Assembly (NCBI GenBank): GCA_017475035.1
Contig: JAFVGK010000097.1
Coordinates: 1-34,541, forward strand
Reading direction: 5' to 3'
DNA: 34,541 nt
DNA from: Blautia sp.
GTDB lineage: Bacteria; Bacillota; Clostridia; Lachnospirales; Lachnospiraceae
A program made the translations under genes and the position numbers. A model generated the notes under the pieces. That model worked only from the letters and a program-made list of their open reading frames with translations. It was not told the DNA's origin and searched no databases. This document shows positions 16,842-24,488 of this stretch, piece by piece. Every line of letters begins with the position of its first letter. The stretch's first letter is position 1.

Positions 16842-16908
16842 GTGAGTCACGGGGACAGGTTCCTTGACTCAATTGGATTGAGTCAAGGAACCTGTCCCCG
16901 TGACTCAC
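16842..16908. repeat. Long palindrome, copy 2
   Basis: Perfect 31-base arms (16842-16872 and 16878-16908) around a 5-base loop TTGGA. The inner 29 bases of each arm are identical to the copy at 13558-13620; only the loop differs. It starts 3 bases after the MATE stop codon. Together the two copies bracket the dipeptidase-MATE pair. Confidence 0.9.
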
Positions 16909-17049
16909 CCGACTACCCGAAAAAGATCAATTTATACTTGCCTTTTTATAGAAAAAAAGGTAAACTCAAACAAAAAGAATGTTTTAACACATGTATTTTT
17001 TGTATTTTTGCCAAAACAAAAGATGCTTATCTATTGCTATTTTGACAAA

Positions 17050-17078
17050 TTGACAATCAGAGTTTTTTCAATGATTAT
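17050..17078 (+). promoter_or_regulatory. Candidate promoter for the phospho-signalling operon
   Basis: TTGACA at 17050-17055 and GATTAT at 17073-17078 (four of six consensus bases) are separated by 17 bases, in an AT-rich interval (16909-17101) with no gene. Another TTGACA at 17042-17047 lacks a good -10 partner. Transcription would start near 17085, just before the first PP2C gene. Confidence 0.4.
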
Positions 17079-17101
17079 GAAGCGGTTTGTGAGGAAATAA
17101 C

Positions 17102-17875
17102 ATGATATTTCAGGTAGGAATGTCTCAGAATATCGGAAAGCGAAGCGTACAGCAGGATTCGATAGGGAGATCGGATAAAAGCTCTCTGAAAGAACGCGGA
17201 CTGCTTCTTGTTCTGTCAGACGGGATCAGCAGTATGGAGGCAGGAGAACGGTTCAGTGGACTGGCTGTGGAAGAAATGATGAAGGCATACCAGGCAGAAT
17301 CCCCTGATAAAGATCTTTTAGATCGCTTGCTTTCTTTTTATAAAAGAGCCAGGCAGGCAGCTCTGCACCTGAGACTGGAGGAGGGAATCGAAGGCGGCGC
17401 TACTGTCACGGCTGTGCTGGCTCATCATGGGAAATGTGCTTTTGTTTCCTCCGGAGACAGCCGCCTGTACCTGTTGAGGGGAAAAGGACTGATCCAGTTG
17501 AACCGGGAACAGCAGATGGGACACGTTCTGGATGAGCGGGCAGCGTTAGGCCTTACCCTGCGGGAAGAAGCAGAACGCAGTGTTTATCGGAAAGCGCTCA
17601 GCAATCACCTGGCCATGGAAGAGGAACTGCCGTTAGATTACTGTGAACCATTTCAGCTGCTCGGCGGAGACCGGATGATTCTGATAAGCGATGGGGTTTT
17701 CTCTACGTTAAGCGAAGCGGAGCTGGAGGAAATTTTGGCGGATCCTGCCCGGACGGCAAGTGAGGCAGCAGAAGATGTGATAGAGGCCGTAATGAAACAT
17801 GATCAGCCGCGCCAGGATAATTGCAGCGTGATTGTTCTTATAGTAAAAGAAGCACAAAAAAGGAGTGCGTTATAA
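17102..17875 (+). CDS. PP2C-type Ser/Thr protein phosphatase (soluble)
   Basis: The 257-residue protein is a single PP2C domain, a metal-dependent phosphatase that removes phosphate from Ser and Thr. Visible motifs in order are NIGKRSVQQDSIG with Asp19, LVLSDGISSMEAGE with Asp40-Gly41, FVSSGDSRLYLLRG, LISDGVFSTLSEAE and QDNCSVIVL with the last metal-binding Asp. The usual DGxGG at the second motif is DGISS here, so the metal loop is slightly unusual, but all expected acidic residues are present. There is no signal peptide, so it acts in the cytoplasm, probably against the kinases and FHA targets encoded downstream. The ATG at 17102 follows GAGGAAA at 17091-17097. Confidence 0.88.
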   Translation: MIFQVGMSQNIGKRSVQQDSIGRSDKSSLKERGLLLVLSDGISSMEAGERFSGLAVEEMMKAYQAESPDKDLLDRLLSFYKRARQAALHLRLEEGIEGGATVTAVLAHHGKCAFVSSGDSRLYLLRGKGLIQLNREQQMGHVLDERAALGLTLREEAERSVYRKALSNHLAMEEELPLDYCEPFQLLGGDRMILISDGVFSTLSEAELEEILADPARTASEAAEDVIEAVMKHDQPRQDNCSVIVLIVKEAQKRSAL

Positions 17876-17935
17876 TCTGACAGGAAAGATATAGTGTAAT
17901 AAGTTGGAAAGATTCGAAAAGGAAGGAGGAGAGGA

Positions 17936-18931
17936 ATGAAGGAAGAAGCAGGCAGGGCGGTCAGTTCAGGATCCTGGTGGATCTTTCTTGCGGTCGGGCT
18001 GGTTATTGCGGCGGTTTTGATTATCCTGGTACTGATCTCGGCATCGAGAAAGAAGAAAAGCAGAGGTTCCGGAACCATGTCAGGCCGGAAATTGAAGGAA
18101 GGGGTAAAGACGGAAGCTTACGAAGATGTAAAGGGTCAAACCGTTTCCCCCGAGACAGAGGCTTCGGATGACAAAGGGGAGTATGTGAGATCCTGTTTCC
18201 AGGTAGGAGCCGCGCAGACAGTTGGCTCCAGATCAAATCAGGAGGACAGCTATTGCATTTCCCCATGGAAGGATGCAGAAATCGTCTCCAGACAGGGGCT
18301 TCTTGCCGCCGTGGCTGACGGCGTGGGAGGGATGAGTAACGGGGAGGTGGCGAGTACCACGCTGATGCTGACCTTCAGTGAGACCTTTGGAAGCCTTTCG
18401 CCCGAATTGACTGCACAGCAGAAGCTGCTGGAGCTTACGTCAAAAGGTCAGCAGGCGGTTCTGCGCCTGAACAGGGAGGGAAGTCATTGCGGAACCACCT
18501 TGGTGGCTTTGCTGATTGAGAATGGCTATCTGTCCACACTATCTGTCGGTGACAGCCGGATTTGCCTTTATCGTGGGGGCGGATTGCTGCAGCTTAACCG
18601 GGAACATGTCCTGGGGAGGGAAAGCGATGAATATCAGGCACTTCATTTCACCGAAGAAGAAGCAGACGAGCGTAAGCGAAGACTGATCACCTCCTATATC
18701 GGGAAGGATGGGCTGAAACTGATCGACCGGACCTTAAATCCGATCCGTCTGATCTCCGGAGACCGCATTTTGCTCATGTCGGACGGTGTCTTCGGCACCT
18801 TGACGGATGACGAGATGATCGCTTTGCTGAACAAAGAGCCACAGGAAGCAGCACAGGCCATCATCCAGGCAGTAGAGGATCACCGGAAACCTTACCAGGA
18901 TAACGCTACGGTCGTGATAGTGGGGTTATGA
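17936..18931 (+). CDS. Membrane-anchored PP2C-type phosphatase
   Basis: The 331-residue protein has one membrane segment at residues 14-36 followed by a Lys/Arg-rich stop (RKKKSR), a linker of about 50 residues, and a complete PP2C domain from about residue 85. The motifs are VGSRSNQEDSYCIS, AAVADGVGGMSNGE (a canonical DGVGG), TLSVGDSRICLYRGGG, LMSDGVFGTL and YQDNATVVIV. The topology places the catalytic domain inside the cell. A strong GGAAGGAGGAGAGGA precedes the ATG. It is a divergent paralogue of the upstream phosphatase, sharing DSR-x-LYRG-type motifs and LIQLNRE/LLQLNRE. A membrane-tied phosphatase fits a role in reversing phosphorylation of the membrane kinases encoded in the same cluster. 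Confidence 0.9.
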   Translation: MKEEAGRAVSSGSWWIFLAVGLVIAAVLIILVLISASRKKKSRGSGTMSGRKLKEGVKTEAYEDVKGQTVSPETEASDDKGEYVRSCFQVGAAQTVGSRSNQEDSYCISPWKDAEIVSRQGLLAAVADGVGGMSNGEVASTTLMLTFSETFGSLSPELTAQQKLLELTSKGQQAVLRLNREGSHCGTTLVALLIENGYLSTLSVGDSRICLYRGGGLLQLNREHVLGRESDEYQALHFTEEEADERKRRLITSYIGKDGLKLIDRTLNPIRLISGDRILLMSDGVFGTLTDDEMIALLNKEPQEAAQAIIQAVEDHRKPYQDNATVVIVGL

Positions 18932-18959
18932 CTGCAGAATTATGAATGAAACAAAATTG

Positions 18960-19004
18960 CCATCCGAAGATATTGAGTCAACGGACAGAATTTTGTTTTG
19001 GGAG
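18960..19004 (+). repeat. Leader element shared with the C69 dipeptidase gene, copy 2
   Basis: Matches 13835-13879 at 34 of 45 positions. It lies between the PP2C gene and the trypsin-FHA gene and ends at the latter's ribosome binding region. Confidence 0.5.
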
Positions 19005-19020
19005 AAGGAGGAAAGAGTCA

Positions 19021-20229
19021 ATGAAAAAAAGAATATGCAGTGTGGTTTTGGCATTGATTTTGGCGGTATTTTATGTGCTGCCTGCATTCGCGAACCAGGA
19101 TGCGATCCGGGACAGCGTCGTCAGGTTGTATGCCATTGGTCATTTTAAAAGTGAAATCGGTTCTGCGTTTGCGGTGGGTAAATCCGGCAAATCCGTGCGG
19201 TATTTTGTGACGAACAAACATTGTTTATATTGTGAAACCGATGTTAAGGGCGAACGTGAACCGGCGATACGTCTTTCGATCATTATAGGAAACAGCACAG
19301 CGGATATCCCGTGTAATGTTGTTGCGATAAGCGATCGCTGTGACCTGGCGATTGTCGATATTGAAGGATATACGGACGAGAGAAAACCAGCAATCCTGCG
19401 GACTTTTGATCCGGATGTGCTGGGGGAACATACGGAAGAGGTATGGACCTATGGCTACCCGGGGGTCGTGATTGATCTAAAAGGTGGAACCGGTGATTTT
19501 CTTCTATCGGACAGCAAGACGCTGAATGTAACAAGGGGAACAACCGGAATGGTTTCTCCAAACGGTGCTACGGCAGGCGAACAGATTTTTCATGACGCGA
19601 ATATCAGCGGAGGGAACTCCGGCGGACCGCTGGTAGATAAAAACGGATATATTCTGGGCGTAAATACGTGGGGGATTCATGATTCTTATGAAAATAATAA
19701 TGCGGCGCTATTTGGAGCGATTTCCTCAAATGAAGTGGCCCGCTTTCTGGATGAGGAGAAAATACCCTATACGACGGTTAAGGACATCAGAAACCGACGG
19801 ATTCTTATGATTGCGATGATCATCGCTGTTTTGGCAGCGTTTGCTGCTATGATACTGCTGGTGCTGAATCGTAAGCCTCAGAAAGGTAAAAAAATATCCG
19901 GTTCCGGTACCGGCAAGGGAGGCAGCCGTACTTTGGTATGTGACGCCGGTGAATTGGCCGGGAAACAGTATCCGTTATCCAGAAAAATGATGATCGGGCG
20001 GAGCTCTCAATCCTGTGACATAGTCTTTTCAGGCAGCGCCAAGGGCGTCAGCGCAAAACACTGTACGATTACGTTTGAAAATGGAACGGTTATGGTGACG
20101 GATGAAAAATCCACCTATGGCACGTGGATTGACGAAGTGAAACTGGAACCGGGCGTACCGAAAGTCATGCATCGGGGTCAGAAGCTGTACATCGGATCAA
20201 AACAGCAGGCGTTCAGCCTTCATTCATAA
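19021..20229 (+). CDS. Trypsin-like (S1C) protease - membrane segment - FHA fusion
   Basis: The 402-residue product starts with a signal peptide (MKKRICSVVLALILAVFYVL). An extracytoplasmic serine protease domain of the DegP/HtrA type follows, with an intact triad: His67 in VTNKHC, Asp108 in DRCDLAIVD and Ser200 in SGGNSGGPLVD. A membrane helix at residues 261-283 comes next, then a cytoplasmic FHA domain at about 304-402 with MIGRSSQ, SAKHCTI and YGTWID. FHA domains bind phosphothreonine, so the protease is placed under control of, or reports to, the phospho-signalling proteins around it. There is no PDZ domain, unlike DegP. The ATG at 19021 fits the signal peptide and has AAGGAGG at about 19005-19011; the frame is open 25 codons further upstream. 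It is followed after 21 bases by the next FHA gene. Confidence 0.9.
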   Translation: MKKRICSVVLALILAVFYVLPAFANQDAIRDSVVRLYAIGHFKSEIGSAFAVGKSGKSVRYFVTNKHCLYCETDVKGEREPAIRLSIIIGNSTADIPCNVVAISDRCDLAIVDIEGYTDERKPAILRTFDPDVLGEHTEEVWTYGYPGVVIDLKGGTGDFLLSDSKTLNVTRGTTGMVSPNGATAGEQIFHDANISGGNSGGPLVDKNGYILGVNTWGIHDSYENNNAALFGAISSNEVARFLDEEKIPYTTVKDIRNRRILMIAMIIAVLAAFAAMILLVLNRKPQKGKKISGSGTGKGGSRTLVCDAGELAGKQYPLSRKMMIGRSSQSCDIVFSGSAKGVSAKHCTITFENGTVMVTDEKSTYGTWIDEVKLEPGVPKVMHRGQKLYIGSKQQAFSLHS

Positions 20230-20250
20230 CAGGAAAGGGGAATAAACACT

Positions 20251-20829
20251 ATGGCAGGCAAGGGTCGTGTGAACTATACAAATGATTATGGATTTACAAT
20301 GCCTCCGTCGGAGCAGTCCGTTCCACATACGGACGCCGCTAAAGCAGGGAAACAGGCTCCCGCGGATACCGGTATCCCGACGGAACCGGATTATGCGGAT
20401 GACGCCGGCAATGTGACGTTGGTAGATGAAAATCCTTCGCATAAGACCAGAATGATCATGGGCTGGCTGGTCGGTATCACCGGCGAATGCAGGGGAGTTG
20501 ATTTCCGCCTGCACAGCGGGGAAAACAAAGTCGGACGGGGCGAGGACATGGACATTCGCCTGACGGACGGCCATATTGACCGCTCAGCCGTGATCAGCAT
20601 CTATTTTGATCCGATGAATAACAGATATTATGTGAGCCATGGCGGCGGCAGCTGTCTTCCCTATGTAAACCGTGAGCCGGTGATTGGTACCCGTGCCCTT
20701 GAGGCGTTTGACCGTATCCAGCTGGCATGGGAAAAGGATGGCAGCGCCGAGATTATCTGCGAGCTCTTATTTGTACCTCTTTGCGGCGAGAAATTCAGCT
20801 GGTCCCAGACAGAGAAAGGAATCGAATGA
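20251..20829 (+). CDS. Small FHA-domain protein with degenerate binding site
   Basis: The 192-residue soluble protein has an acidic, probably flexible first 65 residues, then an FHA-like fold with NKVGRGEDMDIRLTDGHIDR and YYVSHGGGSCLPYVNREPV. The Gly-Arg of the first FHA loop is kept, but the usual S-x-x-H (here DRSAVIS) and the NGT turn are altered. Phosphothreonine binding may therefore be weak or absent. It overlaps the following kinase gene by four bases (ATGA at 20826-20829), so the two are translationally coupled, and the protein is probably an adaptor or substrate of that kinase. AAAGGGG at 20234-20240 is the likely ribosome binding site. Confidence 0.8.
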   Translation: MAGKGRVNYTNDYGFTMPPSEQSVPHTDAAKAGKQAPADTGIPTEPDYADDAGNVTLVDENPSHKTRMIMGWLVGITGECRGVDFRLHSGENKVGRGEDMDIRLTDGHIDRSAVISIYFDPMNNRYYVSHGGGSCLPYVNREPVIGTRALEAFDRIQLAWEKDGSAEIICELLFVPLCGEKFSWSQTEKGIE

Positions 20830-22544
20830 AAGACAATCCCTTTGCGCTGAAGCCTGGCGCGAGACTGGATGACGGAAAGATCGTAATCGAAAAGGTTTTG
20901 GGAAGCGGCGGCTTTGGAACGACCTATCAGGCTCGCGACGAGATGTACGGTGAAGTCGCGCTCAAGGAATTTCTGCCGGTTTCCATGATAACAGGACGCA
21001 CAGGGCTTGAACCGGACGTGAATGAGGATAAACGGCAGCTTTACGATAAGTGCCTGAGGAGCTTTTGCCGGGAAGCCCGCCTTCTTGCTTCGCTGCATCA
21101 TGAAAATATCGTAAGCGTAAAGTTTTCGCTGGAGGAAAACAAGACAGCGTACTATGGGATGGAATTGATGAAGGGACGGGATCTCGCTGATTATCTGAGA
21201 GAGCGCGCCCCGATTGATGCCTATGAAGCTTATGATCTATTCCTGCCGGTGATGGATGCGCTGATTTATCTTCATCGGAACAAGGCTTTGCATCGTGATA
21301 TCAGCCCGGATAATATTTTTCTCCGTGAAACGAAAGAGGGGATTTCCCCCTGTTTGATAGATTTTGGGGCGGCTTTCTCGGCACAGCGGGATTTTACTCA
21401 TACATTTCCAAGAGTAAAGAAAAACGGTTATTCTCCCATGGAACAGTCCTGGGATTCAAAATATCAGGGAACCTGGTCCGACGTCTATGCCATGACAGCG
21501 ACAGTGTATTATGCTGTGACCGGTACTGTGCCCAGACCCGCTGCAGAGAGGGGAACAGTGGAAAATGACGCGCTGATAAAACCGCGCTCCCTTAACCCTT
21601 CCTTATCAAAGGCAATGGAAAGCTTCCTGTTAAAGGGACTTGCCCTTTTGCCGCAGGATCGTATTCGGGGGATGGCAGAGTTTAAGAAAGAATGGGAAAA
21701 AGCGCTTGATTTTCCCGGGGTCAGGAATCCGTCAATAGAGTCTGAAGCAGACCAGGCGCGGAAAGAAATAGATAATTTCCCGGAAGCCGTATTTTCGGAA
21801 TCCTCCATCGTCAGTGACCTGGAAAACTCAGAAACCTACTCAGAAAAACCGAATTCATCCTTCGCTCATTTCCTGGCATTGCTTCTGGATTGGGGCATCT
21901 GCTGGATCCTGCCGACAGTAATCATCTCCATATTGTCGGGACCGGGCGTGGGGGTGGCGATCGGTACGGCTTTTTCGTTTCTGATGAACGGACTGATCCT
22001 GATGGCGAGAGGGTGTACATTAGGAGAGTTTTTGGCAGGCTGTATGCTGCCGGAGCTTGACAGAAAAAAAGCGCTTGTTTATCTGATCCTTCGCCATATT
22101 ATACCCTTAGCTCTTGCGGATGAAATCAACAGATCCATAAAAGGAGAAGGCTTTCTGGATTCCCTGGTTATGTCGAGGCCGGACAGCTCCTATGTCTCAA
22201 GAAGCGGGACGGCTTCAGAATTTACAGGCATTAGGGAAACCCTGCCCAGACTCCGGTGTGTAAAGGGTACCATGGCCGGACTGGAGCTTATTTTGGATGG
22301 GATGAAAACGGTTGGACGAGGACAGGATATGACATTGAAATATCCGGATGAAGAAACTACCGTCAGCAGACATCATTGTGCCATACGTCGGATGAAGGAT
22401 GGATGGCATGTCGTGGATATGGATTCGCGCAACGGAACCTTTGTGAATGACAAAAGACTGCAGGCAGGGGTGCTTTCTTCCAGGCTGAAAGCAGGCGACC
22501 GACTGAAAGTCGGGAATGATGAGTATATATTTATGGAAGAATAG
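20826..22544 (+). CDS. Ser/Thr protein kinase with RDD-like membrane segments and C-terminal FHA
   Basis: The 572-residue product has a Hanks-type kinase domain in residues 17-300: glycine loop GSGGFGTTY at 26-34, Lys47 in VALKEF, HRDISPDN with Asp158, and DFG with Asp179. Residues about 345-440 are hydrophobic and resemble an RDD-type membrane region (LALLLDWGICWILP and GCTLGEFLAGCMLPEL). The C-terminal 90 residues form a canonical FHA domain (VGRGQDM, VSRHHCAI, SRNGTFVNDKRL). Kinase and FHA would both face the cytoplasm. The start at 20826 overlaps the upstream FHA stop codon and places the kinase motif at the usual distance. Members of this type phosphorylate themselves and neighbouring FHA proteins; targets here are inferred from the operon. 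Confidence 0.92.
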   Translation: MKDNPFALKPGARLDDGKIVIEKVLGSGGFGTTYQARDEMYGEVALKEFLPVSMITGRTGLEPDVNEDKRQLYDKCLRSFCREARLLASLHHENIVSVKFSLEENKTAYYGMELMKGRDLADYLRERAPIDAYEAYDLFLPVMDALIYLHRNKALHRDISPDNIFLRETKEGISPCLIDFGAAFSAQRDFTHTFPRVKKNGYSPMEQSWDSKYQGTWSDVYAMTATVYYAVTGTVPRPAAERGTVENDALIKPRSLNPSLSKAMESFLLKGLALLPQDRIRGMAEFKKEWEKALDFPGVRNPSIESEADQARKEIDNFPEAVFSESSIVSDLENSETYSEKPNSSFAHFLALLLDWGICWILPTVIISILSGPGVGVAIGTAFSFLMNGLILMARGCTLGEFLAGCMLPELDRKKALVYLILRHIIPLALADEINRSIKGEGFLDSLVMSRPDSSYVSRSGTASEFTGIRETLPRLRCVKGTMAGLELILDGMKTVGRGQDMTLKYPDEETTVSRHHCAIRRMKDGWHVVDMDSRNGTFVNDKRLQAGVLSSRLKAGDRLKVGNDEYIFMEE

Positions 22545-22698
22545 AAAACCGGACGAAAAACAAAGCAGACATTGCCGGTTTATTACTGATTTTCGGACGC
22601 TGCTTTCGGGCAGAGAGTCCGGAAATTGTGCAGACTGATATGGGATTCGATCCTGAAGGCAGGATTGTTTTTCGATGATTGGAAAGGGGCAGACAGGT

Positions 22699-24315
22699 AT
22701 GAAGCATCTCAGGCAATTGCTGTGCCTGCTGACTGCGTTGTCTTTATTCGCAGGAGCGGCGACGGTTGCAGCCGCGCAGCAGGAAACGTCCTGGACGATT
22801 GAAGCGGATTCCCAAAAGCTGGATATCCAGAAGGTAACCGTGAAGAAAAACGGCCAGGTCAATATGCTGATTTACAGCGCGGCGGACAATTTAAAAGAGA
22901 AAGATATTTCACTGAGCTTTGAGACAGGGGATATTCCCGTAAAGACGGTGGAGCCTTATGCCGGAAATACGACGTGGCTGTTTTTGGTAGATACGTCCTG
23001 TGTAGGGACAAATACAGGGCGGGAACCGATTATTGAAACGATCCGGACCCTGGTCGAGCATATGGATGAAAACGATGAGGGTCAGATCATCAAGACGGGA
23101 GATACCGGCGGAAATATCGAACTGTTGAGCAAGCGGAATCTGTCTGACAGAATCAACCAGGATTACAAAAATATCGCGGTGCTGAACGACAAAGTTACAA
23201 ATTTGTTTGATACAATCGCTGCCGCTCTTGAATTTCTGAACAGCGCGAAGGTAAAGGATCACACTGTCCTGGTAATCATATCGAATGGTGAAATGAAAAG
23301 CCAGGTCAACAGAAACCTTACGGAGATCCTGCGTCTGATCGATGACGGGGATGTCACGGTATATACGGTGGCTTATGTCAATAATACGGGACAGGATCAG
23401 GTGCAGGAATTTGGAAATCTTGCCCTGGCCAGCTGTGGCGGAGCCGCGATTCAGGAAGCCTATGATTCGGATTCCAATAAAGTCCAAAGTCAGATTTTCA
23501 ATAATGAGGAGCATTTTTATTCCTTGACGGCAGATCCCGTGGAAGCAGGAATCGCCGGAAATATGCTGACACTGGAGTGGAACGGAGCAAAAAGATCCTA
23601 CGCTCTGACGGAAAAAGCAATAAAGCGTATTCTGAACAATCTGGGTGAAGGCGTTACCGTAGCGCCGTTTACCGTAGGGATTACCGAGGTGTACACGGAA
23701 GCTACGACAGAAGAAGCAACAGAAGAAACAACAGAAATTCCTTTGACGCCGTTACCGACACCGACACCGATACCTGATAATTGGATTGATTGGCTTCTTG
23801 ACAATCCGGTGATTTTAATAGCAGGACTTGCGGGGCTGCTTTTATTGCTTGTGCTGATCATCGTCCTTGTTTTGCGAAGAAAACCCAAGGATGTAGCTGG
23901 AGATAAAACATCGGCACAGAATGGCCCGCCGAACCAGCCAACGCCCATCAGTGAGGGAATAAAGACGGAGGTTGATCTTGAGCCGCCTGTTGCCCCAAGG
24001 AAGAAAGGCGTTCTCCTGGTTTTGACAAAAGAGGGAAGCAGTCATGAGCCGTATACCGCAGAACTGACAGATGGAGAGCTGAGTGTCGGACGGCAAAGCC
24101 CTAATTCGGTACTGATCATTGACGATGATGCAAAGATTTCGCGTAAGCATCTGGTATTTCAGTATAAAAATAACAGAATGTATGTGGTTGATTTCAGCCA
24201 GAACGGTACATGGGTGGACGGCGTGAAAATTGAAGGCCCGACCGAGGTTCATCAGCAGTCGCTGCTGCGGATCGGCAGGACAACACTGAGAGTATCCTGG
24301 CAAATCCTGGCTTAA
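22699..24315 (+). CDS. VWA - membrane segment - FHA protein
   Basis: The 538-residue product has a signal peptide (MKHLRQLLCLLTALSLFAGA) and an extracellular von Willebrand A-like domain at about residues 90-280, with LFLVDTSCVGTN and VLVIISNGEMKS. A Glu/Thr/Pro-rich stalk, a membrane helix at about 373-400 (ILIAGLAGLLLLLVLIIVLV) and a cytoplasmic FHA domain (SVGRQSPNSVLIID, ISRKHLVF, QNGTWVDGVKI) follow. The metal site DxSxS is DTSCV here, so metal binding may be incomplete. The ATG at 22699 gives a clean signal peptide and has GGAAAGGGG at 22680-22688. The order outside-sensor, stalk, helix, inside-FHA matches the trypsin-FHA protein and suggests two receptors read by the same kinase. It lies 154 bases after the kinase gene and is followed by a terminator. 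Confidence 0.88.
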   Translation: MKHLRQLLCLLTALSLFAGAATVAAAQQETSWTIEADSQKLDIQKVTVKKNGQVNMLIYSAADNLKEKDISLSFETGDIPVKTVEPYAGNTTWLFLVDTSCVGTNTGREPIIETIRTLVEHMDENDEGQIIKTGDTGGNIELLSKRNLSDRINQDYKNIAVLNDKVTNLFDTIAAALEFLNSAKVKDHTVLVIISNGEMKSQVNRNLTEILRLIDDGDVTVYTVAYVNNTGQDQVQEFGNLALASCGGAAIQEAYDSDSNKVQSQIFNNEEHFYSLTADPVEAGIAGNMLTLEWNGAKRSYALTEKAIKRILNNLGEGVTVAPFTVGITEVYTEATTEEATEETTEIPLTPLPTPTPIPDNWIDWLLDNPVILIAGLAGLLLLLVLIIVLVLRRKPKDVAGDKTSAQNGPPNQPTPISEGIKTEVDLEPPVAPRKKGVLLVLTKEGSSHEPYTAELTDGELSVGRQSPNSVLIIDDDAKISRKHLVFQYKNNRMYVVDFSQNGTWVDGVKIEGPTEVHQQSLLRIGRTTLRVSWQILA

Positions 24316-24383
24316 GAAAAAAGGCGGAGCATGCGGTAAATGCCATGGAAAAATGGTTTGGGCTGCCTGCGCCATAATCCGGT

Positions 24384-24425
24384 AAAAAAGCCTGTTCCGA
24401 TCTGTAAAGCGGGATAGGCTTTTTT
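24384..24425 (+). terminator. Terminator after the VWA-FHA gene
   Basis: AAAAAAGCCT at 24384-24393 pairs with AGGCTTTTTT ending at 24425, and the stem extends inward with wobble pairs (GTTCCG against CGGGAT). The T run makes it a good intrinsic terminator. It separates the operon 17102-24315 from the zinc-ribbon kinase gene, which would then need its own promoter or readthrough. Confidence 0.7.
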
Positions 24426-24488
24426 AGATGTTTTTTGGATGGGTTCTTACATCACAAAGCTGAACAAAGGATGGAATAGGAGAAAAAG

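Noticed and set aside
22546-22581. AAACCGG/CCGGTTT pairing after the kinase-FHA gene as a terminator
   Set aside because: Stem of only 7 pairs with a 22-base loop and no T run; too weak to report.
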